DNA of 64,000 bases. Origin: Amycolatopsis balhimycina FH 1894 (GTDB taxonomy: Bacteria; Actinomycetota; Actinomycetes; Mycobacteriales; Pseudonocardiaceae). Of the stretch, positions 63,384 to 64,000 are shown piece after piece. The stretch lies in the NCBI RefSeq assembly GCF_000384295.1, contig NZ_KB913037.1:10367508-10431507 (forward strand), given 5' to 3'. The position numbers and the translations under genes are program-made. Each line of letters begins with the position of its first letter. Position 1 is the first letter of the stretch. Below the pieces are notes generated by a model. That model was not told where the DNA came from. It saw only the letters and a program-made list of their open reading frames with translations, and made no database searches.

Positions 63384-64000
63384 ATGGCGAAAAGGGCGGC
63401 GCGCGGCGACGAGGCCGACTACGTCGTCGTCGGGTCGGGGAGCTCCGGGGCGGCGATCGCGGGGCGGCTCGCACAGTCCGGGGCCAGCGTGATCGTGCTG
63501 GAAGCCGGCAAGAGCGACGACCAGCTGCTGGTCAAGAAGCCCGGCCTGGTCGGGCCGATGCACGCGGTGCCGCAGCTCAAGAAACCGCTCGACTGGGGCT
63601 TCTACGGCGTGCCGCAGAAACACGTTCTCGATCGGCGGATGCCGGTGCCGCGCGGCCGGGTCGTCGGCGGCTCCAGCTCCATCAACGGCATGGTCTACGT
63701 CCGCGGCAACCGCGCCAACTTCGACTCGTGGGCCGCCGAGGGCAACACCGGCTGGGACGCCGACAGCGTGAACGCCGCCTACAAGCGGATCGAGGACTTC
63801 GAAGACGGCGAGAACGCCTTCCGCGGCGCGGGCGGGCCGATCCGGGTCACCCGCGCGAAGAACCCGCAGGAAGGCTCGCTGCAGTTCGTCGACGCCACCG
63901 CCGACGCGCTCGGCTGCAAGATCCTCGACGACTACAACGCCGAGTCCCAAGAAGGCGTCAGCCGGATGCAGCAGAACGCCGCCGACGGCCTGCGCTACAG
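63384..64000 (+). CDS. GMC-family FAD oxidoreductase (3' end beyond window)
   Basis: The first 205 residues of a glucose-methanol-choline oxidoreductase; no stop is reached. The FAD motif DYVVVGSGSSGAAIAGRLA is followed by VIVLEAG, and the GMC signature RGRVVGGSSSINGMVYVRG lies at about residues 92-110. The ATG at 63384 follows GAGGAG. The KstR-type operator directly upstream suggests a role in sterol or steroid breakdown, perhaps as an alcohol or sterol oxidase. The KstR link is inferred from the site only; choline or other alcohols remain possible substrates. Confidence 0.92.
   Translation, partial: MAKRAARGDEADYVVVGSGSSGAAIAGRLAQSGASVIVLEAGKSDDQLLVKKPGLVGPMHAVPQLKKPLDWGFYGVPQKHVLDRRMPVPRGRVVGGSSSINGMVYVRGNRANFDSWAAEGNTGWDADSVNAAYKRIEDFEDGENAFRGAGGPIRVTRAKNPQEGSLQFVDATADALGCKILDDYNAESQEGVSRMQQNAADGLRY

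Noticed and set aside
1..64000. tRNA, rRNA, CRISPR arrays, insertion sequences, prophage
   Set aside because: No cloverleaf, spacer-repeat pattern, transposase or phage structural gene was found by eye; a dedicated search could still find a small RNA.

Overview
This window is high-GC actinobacterial DNA with long, tightly packed genes, GTG starts and many 4-bp start/stop overlaps. The combination of a carotenoid cluster, cellulases with CBM2 domains, NRPS genes, furA-katG and a KstR-type operator suggests a mycelial actinomycete, most likely Amycolatopsis or another Pseudonocardiaceae. That placement is inferred from gene content and style; no marker gene was compared.

Layout. (1) 1-2860: end of a carbohydrate ABC importer (two permeases) and a GH63/MGH1-like glycosidase. 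(2) 3059-4288: a DUF222/HNH nuclease of the 13E12 type. (3) 4877-7800: a perfect CebR-type operator and a large secreted GH9 cellulase. (4) 7847-14678: a fragment of a membrane protein, a 2010-residue secreted RHS/YD-repeat protein with two PA14 domains, and a small secreted protein. (5) 14886-32704: a divergent biosynthetic cluster. On the minus strand, four coupled genes form an FkbJ-I-H-K set that should make a hydroxymalonyl-type ACP extender, with no O-methyltransferase beside it. On the plus strand lie a three-module NRPS, a KS/NRPS hybrid with a wrecked AT, and a KAS III-like enzyme lacking the usual His and Asn. No thioesterase is present. (6) 32727-41780: a complete isorenieratene-type carotenoid operon (crtE-I-B-Yc-Yd-U plus an extra flavoprotein), with a divergent B12-binding MerR regulator and a Rieske protein. 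(7) 41837-44421: a serine hydrolase, a Cys-less carboxymuconolactone decarboxylase-like protein and an overlapping MmyB-type regulator. (8) 44411-50310: a second sugar ABC operon under a LacI regulator with a tandem operator, then an expansin-CBM2 gene with a second CebR-type operator. (9) 50461-58453: general metabolism and redox genes (AhpD-like, a secreted peptidase, an LLM flavoprotein, katG, furA, thyA, a dihydrofolate reductase). (10) 58468-63296: a TPR-CHAT protein divergent from a small cysteine protein and a membrane protein. (11) 63337-64000: a KstR-type operator and the start of a GMC oxidoreductase.

How it works together. The GH9 cellulase and the expansin lie more than 40 kb apart but carry the same operator class, so they probably answer to one cellobiose-sensing repressor encoded elsewhere. 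The two ABC importers would take up oligosaccharides. The strongest candidate for an undescribed system is the 14.9-32.7 kb cluster, which combines a private extender pathway, an A-less module, an AT-less KS and an unusual KAS III-like protein in a thioesterase-free line.
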